A DNA stretch of 64,000 bases, from assembly GCA_026182355.1 (NCBI GenBank), contig JAPFBL010000002.1, forward strand, positions 2,728,001 through 2,792,000, read 5' to 3'. The notes beneath the pieces are model-generated. The model was not told where the DNA came from and did no database searches. It was given only the letters and a program-made list of their open reading frames with translations. The translations under genes and the position numbers were made by a program. The DNA is from Hermatobates lingyangjiaoensis (Eukaryota > Arthropoda > Insecta > Hemiptera > Hermatobatidae). Shown piece after piece: positions 11,850 through 23,232 of this stretch (its first letter is position 1; each line of letters begins with the position of its first letter).

Positions 11850-12446
11850 GTAGTAAGTAAGCCCTAGTTGTTGTAAACATGTAATCACTTTGCGAAGATG
11901 CTCCTCGTTTTCTTCTTGTGACGAGGATGGAACCAGAATATCGTCCAAATAGGTATACTAAAAGGATACACAGTCTGCGAGGCATCTATGTAGAAACTGT
12001 CTACATAGATACGTCTGACCAGCATTATTGCCAGAAGGCATTTTAAAGTTTTCAAATGGTATGAAAAAGGTAGTGGTAGCAGTTTTCGCGATATTTTGGG
12101 TCAGCATTGGAATGGTAGGGTATGCTCAGAGTAAATTGGTTTCGAAGAACCAACTTAGCCTGGTTTGTACATAATTGTACATAAACATTGGGTATTGTGG
12201 ATATTGGGTATTGGGGTAACGGTTAGGTAAGTCACTTTGTTAAATATTCTATAATCTTCACATCACCTCCATGTACAATCCTTTTTTTTTTGAACCCGTT
12301 TTGGTAAAACTCAAGGGCTTTAGGAAGGTTGGATAATCCCAAGTCCCTGCCTGCAGCTTGTGCAAAGTGGATTTGACTGCGGCCAGTATATCATAAGGAT
12401 GATCCTTGAGTTTGGAATGGACTGCTGCGTAATTGGTTTCTACCAA
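11850..12446 (-). pseudogene. Ty3/Gypsy-type retrotransposon polymerase relic
   Basis: On the minus strand, from high to low coordinates, several frames together follow the Gypsy RT order. VKSTLHKLQAG (12360s) matches the helix before the palm. A GDVKI-like piece near 12255 matches the CGDYK block. PTIPMLTQNIAKTA (about 12120-12080) matches the H-QI-V block. TYLDDILVPSSSQEENEEHL (about 11950-11890) contains the catalytic YLDD box and is followed by HLRKVITCL. Each piece is in a different frame, so several indels have destroyed it. No LTR, gag, RNase H or integrase is seen nearby. Family assignment is strong, exact clade unknown. Confidence 0.82.
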
Positions 12447-12488
12447 TAATCAATGGGTGAACTGTATAATGGTGCACGAATGAGATCG

Positions 12489-12508
12489 TTTTTTTTTTTT
12501 TTTTTTTT
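12489..12508. repeat. Poly(T) tract, 20 bp
   Basis: Twenty consecutive T bases. On the minus strand it would be a poly(A) run, but it lies upstream of the Gypsy relic, so it is not its tail. It may be the tail of an unrecognised minus-strand retrocopy or simple slippage. Confidence 0.7.
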
Positions 12509-13254
12509 GAGAAAATCAGTGGATAAAACAAGCAAAGCAAGTATCGGAGGAATGGTGTGAAGGTAATGCTGTGATGCAACAATGTGCTTCAGAGAGTTAT
12601 TGTCCTCTAGAAAATGAGCTATCAGATAATTTTATGTACTGCTGATTGTGTAAATCGACTGTTAGACCATAAGTCTAAGAAAACCAGACCCAATGAGATG
12701 GGTACAGTCAGGAAGAATGTTTTCGCGAATGAGCGGAGAAGAACAAGAGAAACGTTTAAACTTTTTTTTATCGTAAGTAGTCATAGTGGTTCCGTTTACC
12801 AATAAAATTTTTATCAATTTTATTGAAAAAAAATATATTACATAGCTCAATATATTTCTATTAAAGTAGTTTAGTTGACACCTTTTCATTTCTTCACATG
12901 TTGAAAAATGTACGAAATCTATCATTTCATCTCTAGTCTATTAAAGAAAATAAAATTATTGCCTGTTGCAATAATAACAAACTCATGAAGTTTTACATTT
13001 GCAACACTCAATGAAGGCAATACAGTATGCACGATTCCAAGTATCTGCAATGATAGGTGATTGGTAAAACGTCGTACCCCTTTTGATATAAGGTACAATT
13101 ACAGGCCTTTCCCGTGATGGAAGATTCCCGAAAAACTGTGTTGTTTTCTCGCGAAGAGATAGCTACATGTTAAAATTGCTCAGCATTTATGAAATGGTAC
13201 GATAAGCTGAGAGTTTACAAAATTTTGCTTGCACAACTATCCAGGCATTATTAA
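12509..13254. other. Unassigned spacer
   Basis: Two overlapping 60-90 codon frames (12614-12805 on +, 12662-12925 on -) show no family resemblance and sit over an inverted AT motif at about 12800-12835. No tRNA-like boxes are seen. Confidence 0.5.
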
Positions 13255-15012
13255 AAAAATCTGGAGTGGCCTACACTCAACTTTACTATAAGTAAACTTA
13301 ATATCAAACTTCTTGGGTATATAATATATAATGTTCCATTTAGGCATAATACAAATTTCTAAATGGGAGATGTTTAAATGGGAATGTTTATTAGTCTTTC
13401 ATTGCTGTAGGTAGTACAGATAGTGATTGATCCCACTTTGCAATATATATGTTTATTTTTGTATATCACACCATTCATTCATATTATATCATTAGTATAA
13501 CTACATTTTTGAAAAGCGAAGGTGTAGATTTAGTGTTACGAAATAATCTGTTACAGGAGAACATGGCTTTTGTTCCAGAAGCCAGTGGGTCTCTTACGTA
13601 GTTTATCTGATCTCCTTCTACATTGAAAACTTAAGATAAAGTTTCTCATTTAAAACTTGAAAATGTTCCTATTTTGTCTGAAAAATGTCAATGTACGAAA
13701 TTATTCATTTAAAATGTATGATAATTTCATTTATTAATTTTTAAAGAATGTTTTCAATTTTGAATTATCTTTACAGTTTTGGTCTTTTATAGAATTATTA
13801 TCCTGGGGAATTTTATTACATCATAGAGTTTTTAAAAAAATCTCTTTTCTTTGAGATGTAGGATAATTTCATTTATTATTTGTCAAAGAATGTTTTCAAT
13901 TTTGAATTATGTTTTACATTTTTGTGCTTTTATAGAATTATTATAGTGGGGATTTTATTGCAAGCTAATGTTTTTTAAAAAATTCTTTTCTTTCCTTTTG
14001 TCAAAAATTATAAGAATCCAATTTACTCTGAGGAAGTGTTATCTTTTTCTTGCGTGTGTACCCTGTTATAAGGCTGGTGTAAATGTATATTAAGAAAAAA
14101 TATATTAGTAAGTTTTGCATCCTCAAATCAAATTCAAAGCCGCCTTTTCAGTATAATTTAAAACTTTTATATCTGGATGCTTTCAATTTTTTAAAATAAT
14201 AGATATGAATTATTAGAGTAGAATAGTGAAATAGCTGGACATTTGTCAATAACATAATAGGAAGGAGTCCATTCCTCACACTTCAATATTACCCAGAGAT
14301 TAATATGATTCATAAACATAAAAAAAATTCATCTGATATTAAATTTTGTTTAAGGGTGCAAGCATCAGAAATTATAAGGTTGATTGGCGTGCAAGAATTT
14401 TATTACATCTCATATTAAGTTATTAAATTTTTTAACAAATTATGGGATATCTCACATAAAATGGATATACCAAATAAAGCTCTATTTTTATGTACAATTT
14501 CATTTTGATCCGTTAAACGGTATGGCTTGTAGTATCCCTCTCACAACATTTCAGATTGAATTATAACTCCAAATTTTTAAATTTTATAAAAAAGAAATAT
14601 TTCCTGTTGTTTTAAAAATCTGAGGATATTTTTCGTTTATTTGTTTTGTAGCCTCGAAGATAATGCTAAAATTTCAAGACTCTAGAATTAGTAGTTGAGA
14701 AGAAAAAAAAGATGTCTAAAAACGCATTTTTGGCAAAAAAAAATTACTTTTCGATCATGGATAATTACTTCCAAACTATACAGTACCTCTACACTGTGAG
14801 GTTCATTTTTGTGTAAATATCAATTTGATCCATCAAAAATTTTGGACCGTTGTGTGACACACACGCTCGTTGGATACAACTTACCCACCCTCACACACAC
14901 ACAGACATTATCGAAAAAGCTTCATAAAACAACTTTTGGGACTTCAAAACACGTAAATCTATCAAAATCTTGAGATCAAATTTTTTCACGATCACTATAC
15001 TTTACTTATAGT
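13255..15012 (-). repeat. Long inverted copy (E2) of the unnamed element family
   Basis: Read on the minus strand this follows the same order as 1565-3386, starting at the TTTACTTATAG motif near 15010 with TTTTTTCACGATCACTATAC beside it, and ending at CTGGAGTGGCCTACACTCAA (13261-13280 on +). It includes the TGTGTGTGTGAGGGTGGG stretch near 14880. On the + strand, 13495-13605 keeps a frame ending at TAG that is shared with the other long copies. An internal duplication is visible: a block ending in GAATTATTAT occurs at about 13740-13800 and again at 13860-13945. No transposase or RT is recognised. Confidence 0.7.
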
Positions 15013-15600
15013 GAAAATGAAAGATGATAAAATCGAAAATGAAACATACAATTATAATTTAAATTCCAAACTCTTTACTAAGATCCAGTTGATCTCATTA
15101 GAATTTCCTTCAAAATTCATTGTGGAAACTGAATTCATTATTTAACAGATAGTCAGAATTAGCTAGTTAGGTGATCCAGTTGAAAAAGTTCAGTAAGAGA
15201 AAAATGATAATACTTTTTTTTTAATTTTTCATTTCTTCAAATGTTAGTTCATATAGTATAAGAAAAAAAAATTGTTTTTGAAAACTTTTATCATGTTTTT
15301 CTGGATGAATTGTGCTTCTTTGGTTTAAAACATAAATTTATTGTTCATGGTTAGTAAAAATATATGCATGTGTTCTCATAGATCTGAACTTATGGTATAT
15401 GGCTTAGATTAGGTAAGTCTGGTGATATTTGTGCTGTAAACACACACACATATATATATACACATATATATATATGTCGTTGTTGATATATATCTGCCTG
15501 CGGAGCGACTCGTTTCTATCTTCCTGATGACGAGGACATCGAAATATAGTAGTGAGTTTCTGTTTCATTTCTGATTGTTCTTTGTGTCAATATAGTTCAA

Positions 15601-15631
<31 letters not shown>

Positions 15632-15666
15632 ATAATACGGTACTGTTTTCTTGACCACAATATATT
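15013..15666. repeat. AT-rich DNA with (CA)/(TA) microsatellites
   Basis: Short alternating arrays occur at about 15440-15478 (CA then TA) and 15599-15632 (TA). Between them lies a more GC-balanced stretch at 15490-15545. Part of it, CTTCCTGATGACGAGGACATC followed by GAAATATAG, again resembles the CTGATGA...GAAA pattern found in nearby Penelope-type ends. No gene is seen. Confidence 0.5.
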
Positions 15667-15893
15667 AACAAACACTTTTTCTTCTTCTCGGAGTTTGGTC
15701 AGGGTAAATATATGGAATCACCTTTTCGCCAACGTTTCGTCTTTATTTTAAGACATCCTCAGGGCTATAAATCCCTGATTTATAGGATTTATAGCCCTGA
15801 GGATGTCTTAAAATAAAGACGAAACGTTGGCAAAAAGGTGATTGCATATATTTACCCTGACCAAACTCCGAGAAGAAGAAAAAGTGTTTGTTT
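15667..15893. repeat. Near-perfect 226-bp palindrome with hammerhead-like cores
   Basis: Two arms of about 105 bp are near-perfect reverse complements around a short centre near 15771-15785. The outer ends read AACAAACACTTTTTCTTC and its complement. Each arm contains CTGAGGA, a short self-complementary stretch (GTCTT...AAGAC), then GAAAC: at 15797-15825 on + and 15734-15762 on -. This is the layout of a hammerhead ribozyme core (CUGANGA, stem II, GAAA). Penelope-like retroelements are known to carry hammerheads in their terminal repeats, and a Penelope-type terminal repeat begins just downstream. I infer head-to-head terminal fragments of such an element. Confidence 0.75.
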
Positions 15894-15904
15894 ATATATA
15901 TATA

Positions 15905-16385
15905 TATAATTTCACATAAACACGTGAAATAACAATCAATGATCAAACCACAAATGAGTTGGGTTTTTGACTCTTACGAAGACCGCTTGTTACGGTTGAC
16001 AGATGTTAGTTTTGTTTTCCCATTTCATTTGTGGTTTGATCATATATATATATATCAAAGATCAAAGCACAATATGAAATGGGAAAACAAAACTAAGATT
16101 TTTCAATCGTAGTTCAAACAAGTGCTCTTCATCAGAGTCAAAAACCCAGTTGAAACACTAGATGGAGAAAACATCTGGTGAGGGGTTGAGAAGATTGGGA
16201 GGAAAGAGTGGTATTTTGAAAGGGTGAAAACGCAGGAAAGGACTAATGTCCAGAAAGGGATGTTTGGGGAAACAAAAGAGTACAGTAAGAAGGAGTAAAA
16301 AACTATCCGCTAGTTGTCAACTCTCTAGAAGAGACTATTGTCCTCACGTATTGCACATTCACGTGTTTATGTGAAATCTTTATAT
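15905..16385 (-). mobile_element. Penelope-like element terminal repeats in inverted array
   Basis: The outer ends carry ATTTCACATAAACACGTGAA (15909) and its complement CACGTGTTTATGTGAAATC near 16352-16370. Inside, 15950-16043 and 16068-16155 are inverted copies around a short (AT)n: the motif AAACCACAAATGAG, a GTTTTCCCATTTCAT block, and a GACTC..CGAAGACC..GGTTGA block related to a hammerhead core. The part at 16140-16345, read on the minus strand, matches 51490-51720, the 3' region of the Penelope element whose GIY-YIG domain is visible there. No coding part remains here. This is a terminal composite of that family. Confidence 0.7.
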
Positions 16386-16395
16386 ATATATGTAT

Positions 16396-16691
16396 AGGTT
16401 AAGTTAGGTTGCAGAGGCAGTCTCACAGCATAACACAGATAGGCCTAACATTGGCCCTTTGGCAACCACACGTTCTAAATTTCGCCAACTCAGGTTTATT
16501 TAGAGTGGGGATCTTTAACGAATACCTGGCATCATTTAGACTCGGGACCGACGGCTTAACATCTTACTCTAGGGACAACGTGTTCTGATTTACTCTTATC
16601 CCGTGTGAATAAATAGAAGAGTTGAGTGGGTATCAAACCTCGGATCTACCAGACAGAGGCGAGCTCGTTGCCACTGAGCTAACCTCGCTCC
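16396..16691 (-). mobile_element. tRNA-derived SINE (copy A)
   Basis: On the minus strand the head reads GGAGCGAGGTTAGCTCAGTG (A box TTAGCTCAGTGG), and about 35 bases on comes a B-box-like GGTTTGATACCC. A body follows with ATTTATTCACACGGGATAAG, GTCGGTCCCGAGTC and TCGTTAAAGATCCCC. The tail is AACCTAACTTAACC followed by an AT simple repeat at 16378-16394. The body aligns with copies at 40120-40429 and 23233-23450, which proves a family. These are Pol III-transcribed retroposons that need LINE machinery. A partner LINE cannot be identified from the tail. Confidence 0.85.
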
Positions 16692-17439
16692 TATAGAAAT
16701 TATGGGAAATTTGTATGGACCCAGACACGGGTCTAATATTATTTGTTAGACCCATGTATGTGGCCCCCACCCCTCTAAACAATCCCATTCTTCTATATAA
16801 CAACATATAACAAATTTGTATTTCGCTATTAAATATATAACAAAAGGAAAGAATGATAAAAAAAAGTCTGCTCTAATAGGCATATGGTATACTTATAGAG
16901 CATTGTACAGTTTCGTTTGAGTTGTTTAGGTATGTGAATGCCTTAAAAATATTGTGAAAGTGGATTAAATTATGAACAACCAGTCATCTTTCGGTAACGG
17001 AAAAGTGATCCTGAGTGATTGATGAAGAATTCGTAGCCTGTCAACTATAGAACATTGTAGATTCATAAACTAAAATAAATAATTGTCTTTTCAGAATTGT
17101 TGTCTGTCTGACTGCTTAAGGCGAGAGTTATTAAGCATATAATATTCACTTATTAATGATGACACGCAGTCTGCTTAAATTATTTTATTGCAAGAGTTAA
17201 TGTAAGTCTTGTTTGGCACAACTGTAAAATCCTTGACACTGTTTATAGCGGTTAGATTTATTTTACAAGTTTCACAAAATATTGAAATTTGTAGCTTTTA
17301 AAGTGAATATATGTTGAACGCTTTAACGTTGTTACTTCTGAAAACCATGTCAGGTTGACAATTTGTACTGTATAGTCTTTAATCTTAAGACTGTAGGACA
17401 GTAGTTGCAAAGTGGTCTGTACGTTAAATACAAGAAAAA
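16692..17439. other. Unassigned spacer
   Basis: No recognisable coding or repeat structure. It is AT-rich with a few GC-balanced patches near 16710-16800. Confidence 0.5.
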
Positions 17440-20420
17440 GGTATATGAGAGCCCACGCAGAGGGTGGTCTCCAGGCGTAAACTTTTTATTTAAAATAAAA
17501 TCCATAGTTGCTAAAAATAGTTACTAAACACAAAATGAAGTTTAAATTACAAGTTTTTGTTGTTTGTGCCCTAGAATGTGTCGTCCTGGGCGGATTATCC
17601 TTGTCAACGCTTGCGTACATTCTATTCGGAAGAATCTTTTCAGAGGGAATGGAAGGAGAACATAGATAGATGGAAAAGTGCGTCAGGATCCAGGCTAATT
17701 ACTTTGAAACAGAAATCTTGAAGTTTTGCATTAGAAATAAATCTTTTGGGACACCAGCATGACTCAACCTGGACCATTTCTGACTCACCTCGAATGTATG
17801 AGCACGTTATATCTGATCAGGCAAAACAACATTCTACTCTCAATGTGCCATGTTGTGATGCATTGCTCAGGCAAGTGGTGCAGAACTAAATGTAGCCTTG
17901 GACTTTTCTTGAATCCTTAATCGAAAAGACTCCTTTAGTGTATTTGCTTTTCTCTTTGGCACAGAACCTTTCATGAGTTCATCGACGTTCTATTATTTTA
18001 GTCCAACTTTAGTGATAACAATATCTTTTAAAATAATTGTTTTTAATTCAAAGATGATTACTGTAACTATAGATGCAAAAACGCCGACGACAGAGTTGTT
18101 CTGATTACAGACTTATAAAAGCCCTACAATCAGCATTCTCTTTGTGACCAATAACAACCGCAACAAGAGCTCTCCATCTAAAGAAATTAATCTAGTGTAT
18201 AAGTACAAATGTAATTACGAGGACCTTGAAATCTGCAAGCAATTGGATTGTGTTTTGTGTAGAGTAAAGGATACTTCTAGATGTGAGGATGATTCTAGAA
18301 GTAATTACATTTGAGTAACTACATCAAGAATGCATTGTATAAGGTGTGATGCATAAAAGCTTTCTATCTGATGATGACTAACCTCGATCATCATCAGTCA
18401 GATGTATCACAGACTCTTGGATGATGCCCTTAGTCTTGCCAAGACCGACACAGTGAAATTAATCGAATATAGTTTGAGTTATCTGCATAGTGCTTGAGCT
18501 CTATGCCCGACTACCTGAAAGTAGTTGTTTCTGACGATGACGTAGATGACATTTTAGTAGGCTGAGACAACTACTGTCCTTAAAAGAAAAATTAAACCCT
18601 TATTAGTTGTGTCTGAATAAGAAGCCTAGAATGAAGCATTTTATCAGGAATACCACCTGCTCTTCTCATATTTCTTCTGAAAAGCGCCAACAAATATATA
18701 AAAGTGCTATGACGGGCTATTTAGTTTTCTATGATAGTGATAAAAGTACATAGTGTAAATAAAAGAACGAAGTACGTACTTTTGAACACTGATTCGCATT
18801 CAATGAAATTTGTGGTCAGTATGAGGGAAGTAGAATCTCCACTGAAAGAGCGTATCCATTGATGAAAATAAATATACAACACAAATAAAAAAAATTAATG
18901 TCGTCCGATGAAGAGAATTTTTCAGATGCTTAATTTATACCTACAGAGGATATTGAAGAAGTATTTGAGTCTCTCACAAACATTTTGAGAGATCAGTCCA
19001 AATTATGAACTGAATTAAAGATTAGAACTGAGAGTATATGAGGATTATGTAATGATTAGTGTAAATATGACTGAGTCAGATACTTGAAGCGATCACTGGG
19101 AGGTAATCTCTGGCAATAATAGTTTCGATTGAAAGTAGGCAATAAATGAGGGGGTTATATTGGGAGTTACCGACCTTACTTGGAGCTAAAGCCATACGAT
19201 CTAAGCAGGTTTATAGAGTTAAGAGCCATACATCCGTAAGTGTTGACAAGTACAAAGGTGGACTTCTCGTTGTCCAGTTGCAAAACTGAGTGCAATATGC
19301 ATGATGCTCAGTTCCTCTGTTCTTCTAGAAGTTGAAGGATTAATGAATCTAATGGTGATTCATTACCATTAGAGAACCATACCTGATGTAGCGTTCAGTA
19401 TAAGTTTTCTTTTTAGATCTTTGGACTTTCTAAGTTCTGAGGGTGTAAGTTAAGTGAGGCGAGTTTTAAGATGCCTTGCAGGTACCACTGAACTGGCTAT
19501 ATATCGGCCAAGCAAAATAAAAAATGTCTCTGGTCTCTGTGATCCACACTTCAGATGGTGCAGCAAGACTGGGAGATCGATTTCAGGATAGGTGATCACC
19601 TAAAAAGAAATCATCTGGATTACCACCCGTCTTTCTTAAAATTATAGGAAGATTCCAAGAAAACGCCAGTCCTTGTGTCTTTTTCCGCAAGTGGAAAATG
19701 TGGCTACAGTCAAACTGGACGAGAATCCACATTCGTATAGATGAATAAAATATAAACGTTTGTTTTTTTTTTGTCTGGGAAAAATTATGTTGTGGGGTTA
19801 AGTTCAAGTGATCCACACTACAATGTACGAGATAAGCAGGTTGCGGATGTAAGGACGAAGTCATGTTCCTGACCTAGGGTTGCGGACACTTTCCCTAAAT
19901 CTTAGACTACTATACAAACTAAGTAGGCATTTAGTTTGCCTACAAAATAGGAGTTCTTCCAAAAATAGGAGAATGTGCTGCTTTTTGCACAATGGCTGAA
20001 CTGCTCTACCAGGGTGAGCCAAATGTTTCTTCCTCTCGCTGAATTTCATTTGAATTTTGAATAGAGTGCCGCAGATGGCTGTTGAGGTCGTAGGATTGGG
20101 GAGAGATGTCTTAAGATTGGTTAGCAGTTGTCCTACTACTTGTGTCAAAATATTGTTCTCCTTGTACAAGGAGACATGTTCTCAAAATAAACATGTCTGT
20201 GTAGTAAACCAAAGACAGCTTAAAAGTTGATAACTTTGCTCCTACGTTGAATTTCCAATCCATTGAAATCTTAGATTTTAAGTTAGACATACACAAATCT
20301 ACTGTCAAAGTTTCAGCTCGCTATTTCTTATGATTGTTGAGTTTACTTGTGACAAAATTTTGTGGGACAAACAGACAGACAGAAATTTTTCTAGGGGAAG
20401 ATTCGGTATGTATGAAACTA
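17440..20420 (+). other. GC-richer, coding-like but decayed tract of unknown origin
   Basis: Base composition is clearly less AT-rich than on either side for nearly 3 kb, and short protein-like pieces occur in changing frames with many stops. CTTATAAAAGCCC at 18114-18126 followed about 25 bases later by a TCAGCATT-type start resembles a Pol II promoter such as those in LTRs. At 18898 an ATG opens MSSDEENFSDA, then a stop, then a further acidic tract. Near 19500-19740 pieces such as SGKCGYSQTGRESTF vaguely recall the C-terminal zinc-binding region of piggyBac transposases, but I do not rely on this. The end has the ACAGACAGACAGAAATTTTT string (20371-20390). I infer an old transposon and cannot name it. 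Confidence 0.4.
18898..19059 (+). pseudogene. Acidic N-terminal-like frame with in-frame stops
   Basis: Starting at the ATG at 18898 the frame reads MSSDEENFSDA, stop, then FIPTEDIEEVFESLTNILRD, QSKL, stop, TELKIRTESI, stop. The frame is kept for over 50 codons with only stop substitutions and no indel, which suggests a once-coding start of a protein. An acidic, serine-rich start followed by a predicted helix is common in transposase and gag N-termini, but nothing specific can be claimed. Confidence 0.4.
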
Positions 20421-21409
20421 TTTCTTTAATATATGAAACCCACAGATAACTTGAAATGAATCAGTTCTAAGCAATGTACAGACAAAACCTTTCTTTTATT
20501 TATATAGATATCATTTAACGTCTAAACCATAGTAAAAATGATAAAAATAACTTTCAACCAAAATAAGTATTCTTTGTTAGAGTCCAATTCGTACTAACGA
20601 AGATGAGTAAATGACTTTCTTGTGATGAAGACTAAGATGTTAGACATTTTTTTGATTTTTGCTCTGGTTTGGACATTGATTTTTGGTTCATTGTTTATTG
20701 TGAAATGTTGTTATACCAATAAAAATAAATAATTCTTTAATACCTTTGGAATGGGGCTTGAATTAATAAATGAGTTCAGGTATAGTTTTATGTATTTCTT
20801 TTCTGATATACGTATGTTTATTTATAATAAATATCTTGGAATTAAAAAGAAAAAAAATAAAGGCATTGTCATTTGTATTGGCTGTTAGTTTCTAATAATA
20901 GAATTTATCTCACAAGAGTATTAATTCTAGAAATTTACCTGCTCTGTTATGGGAGGTTTCCTGTATTCTATTTTGATATTATAAAGTAGTCTTACAACTG
21001 ACCTAAGTAACATGTTAAGCAATTTATTTCGAAAATTCTCGAGAGAATTAGGTTTTCAGAGCAGGAATATCTCGTAATCTCCTATCTTTGTAAAACTTTG
21101 ACTTTGTGTTGTTGGCAGTTGCCTGTAGCAATGATTTAATCATTCTGTAGGCTTTTTGATATGATAAGTAGGTAAATAAATTCTACCTACTTAGTATATT
21201 TTTTAGTAGTTAGTATATTCTTTTGAAGGTTTATTTAAATTCTAGCAAATATTTCTAAAGGAAGTTAGTTGAATTTCAATATGAGATTACAGCTAATGGG
21301 AATAACAGTTATTTGCAATGGATTTGTGGAAAGTAGGCTTCATTCCATTCTAAGTGGAAATCTGTGTATTATATCATTCCTGGTATGTGTTTTATTTTTT
21401 GTATTGTAG
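20421..21409. other. AT-rich spacer
   Basis: No recognised feature. A piece at 20585-20645 (CGAAGATGAG...GACTAAGATG) is a degenerate match to the Penelope terminal motif seen at 15950 and 55080. Confidence 0.45.
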
Positions 21410-21477
21410 ATGCTAGAGTGGTATTTGCACGATCGAATTAGCTGGTTCGATCGTCACTTCAAAGAACAGATAGGCAC
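21410..21477 (+). CDS. Candidate internal exon of an unrecognised gene
   Basis: A pyrimidine-rich tract (TGTTTTATTTTTTGTATTG) and TAG precede this 68-bp stretch, and GTAAGA follows it, giving textbook acceptor and donor sites. Only one frame is open, with a phase-0 start and phase-2 end: MLEWYLHDRISWFDRHFKEQ then IG. The peptide is amphipathic and rich in aromatic residues and His, unlike chance AT-rich translation, but I do not recognise a family. It does not match the part of TRIT1 expected after exon 1. It could be an exon of a gene on + that spans the window, or a coincidence. Confidence 0.35.
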
Positions 21478-22915
21478 GTAAGATGCTTTTATTCTGAGCT
21501 TCTGATTTTGGCTTTATTATTGAGATTTAAACACCATTTACTGTTGACCTATAGCAAGTAATTTTGAGCAGAGAAATGTCGACATTTGCCTTCTACATGA
21601 TAGAGTTAATTCTGACATCACAAAAGTACTTACATGTTTACAGCACGGGTCTTGACAAGTATAACCCGCGAGTGAGCATGTACAGATAGGATTTAATACC
21701 TTAACTGGCGCACTTGAGTTACACAAATAAATATAAGATTAACATTTTGGATTGTATTAAAATTTAATAGTTTCAACAAATGGAAATAGTAGCTCACAGT
21801 TACTGAATAGATATGAATATTTCAGACGAGAACTTCAGTAATGATTTATGCAATTTTAATAACATATTTCGGTATCCCGATGAATTGAACTATTGTGCCG
21901 CTTTAGGTTCAGTTTTATTCAAAACTTTAACATCTTAGTGAATTTCATCATCGATTGAATTTTACTTCAATTCTAAATTTCTATTACTAGCTATGTTATT
22001 TCTGCCAGTTTTCTTCATTTCTTAGTGCTAGTGCCAATACATCCTATTCACACAAGGTGAATTTTTGAAAAGGCATTACACATTTTATAGACCCTTATTT
22101 TATTAATATATTAATTTGATTATTAAGCTAATAAATTAATTAGTTATTTTTCAGTTACTGAATTAAATAAAGCAGAAGCTGTTCGGTGGTGCATATTCTT
22201 AACAATAATTTGTTACCAAGTAACATAATTAGCATTACGCCTAATGAGACTACTGATGCAATTAGTATGAGTATTTCTTTTTAAAATGTACCAGAATGTT
22301 GGCATTATTTACTTCATCAGATTTTTCTTACCATTAACTATAAAATATTTTAGAATGTAAATATTTCGGATACTAAAGGTATTATTTCATATGATAAACT
22401 GGAACTATTCAAAAAAGATAGCCGAAAAGATTTTTGGTTGGAAAATTTTTTTCAAAGGAATTCGGAGCACCATTGAAAAGAATATCTGGTATAAATAAAT
22501 CAAAATAAACTGCTAAATCACTATTTAGTACCATTTCTGGGTTCATCTTAGGGTAAGCACCATTTATAGAAATGCAGTTGGAATTGGAAGTACCTCATAA
22601 CAAAGAACTGAGTTCTTTGCCAATAGTTATTATTTTTTTTCAGTTTTCTATTAATATTTGGTGATTTCTTTAATCCACGATGGTGATTTATGTATTCCGC
22701 AATTAAAATTTTCTGAATTTCGTATCATTGCTACCAATGTTTTGAGTAGTATTACTAAAGAAAGAACAACAGTTATGTTTTATCTATCGGATCCATGGAA
22801 ATAATTTTTTTTAATATTTTTTATTTTAATGAAACAGGTAATTTTTTAGAACTGATTTTTTTTTAATATTGTAGATATTAATCAGCGTCAAATATTAATC
22901 GCAATTATTCATATT
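21478..22915. other. AT-rich spacer
   Basis: No coding family is recognised. The minus frame at 21538-21726 includes several Cys codons but no domain pattern. Nothing repeats within the window. Confidence 0.5.
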
Positions 22916-22987
22916 TAGATATGGTTAATTACCAAAAAATATACTGTCATTCAGATTATTTCAAAGGAAATATACTCAAAATTTGTA
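22916..22987 (+). repeat. 72-bp direct repeat, copy 1
   Basis: TAGATATGGTTAATTACCAA through ATACTCAAAATTTGTA recurs at 23734-23805 in the same orientation with about three differences. The two copies bracket the SINE fragment at 23233. They probably reflect a local duplication or a shared unlisted element. Confidence 0.75.
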
Positions 22988-23232
22988 AAATTAAATGAAA
23001 TAATGATTTATACACAAAGTGCATTTGGTTCATCCAGAACTTTTTGTTTTTGGATTATCTTAGAAAGAAACTTCTAATTTTTCTGTTTTTATTACTATTC
23101 TAGTGTATAACTGTTAATCCATTATTTTAATTCCATTCTGTCCAACCAGACAGATTGCAAATAATTCTTATTAAGAAATATGTATAGTTTATTCATTATT
23201 AATTATTGTATATTATCCTCGTTACTTATTAA

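Noticed and set aside
16630..16691. Possible genuine tRNA gene on the minus strand
   Set aside because: The A and B boxes are present, but the acceptor stem does not close and the sequence continues into a body shared with other SINE copies.
19583..20308. Three overlapping minus frames of 65-102 codons
   Set aside because: No domain is recognisable. They overlap in different frames, with cysteine- and serine-rich reading typical of antisense of a decayed GC-richer block.
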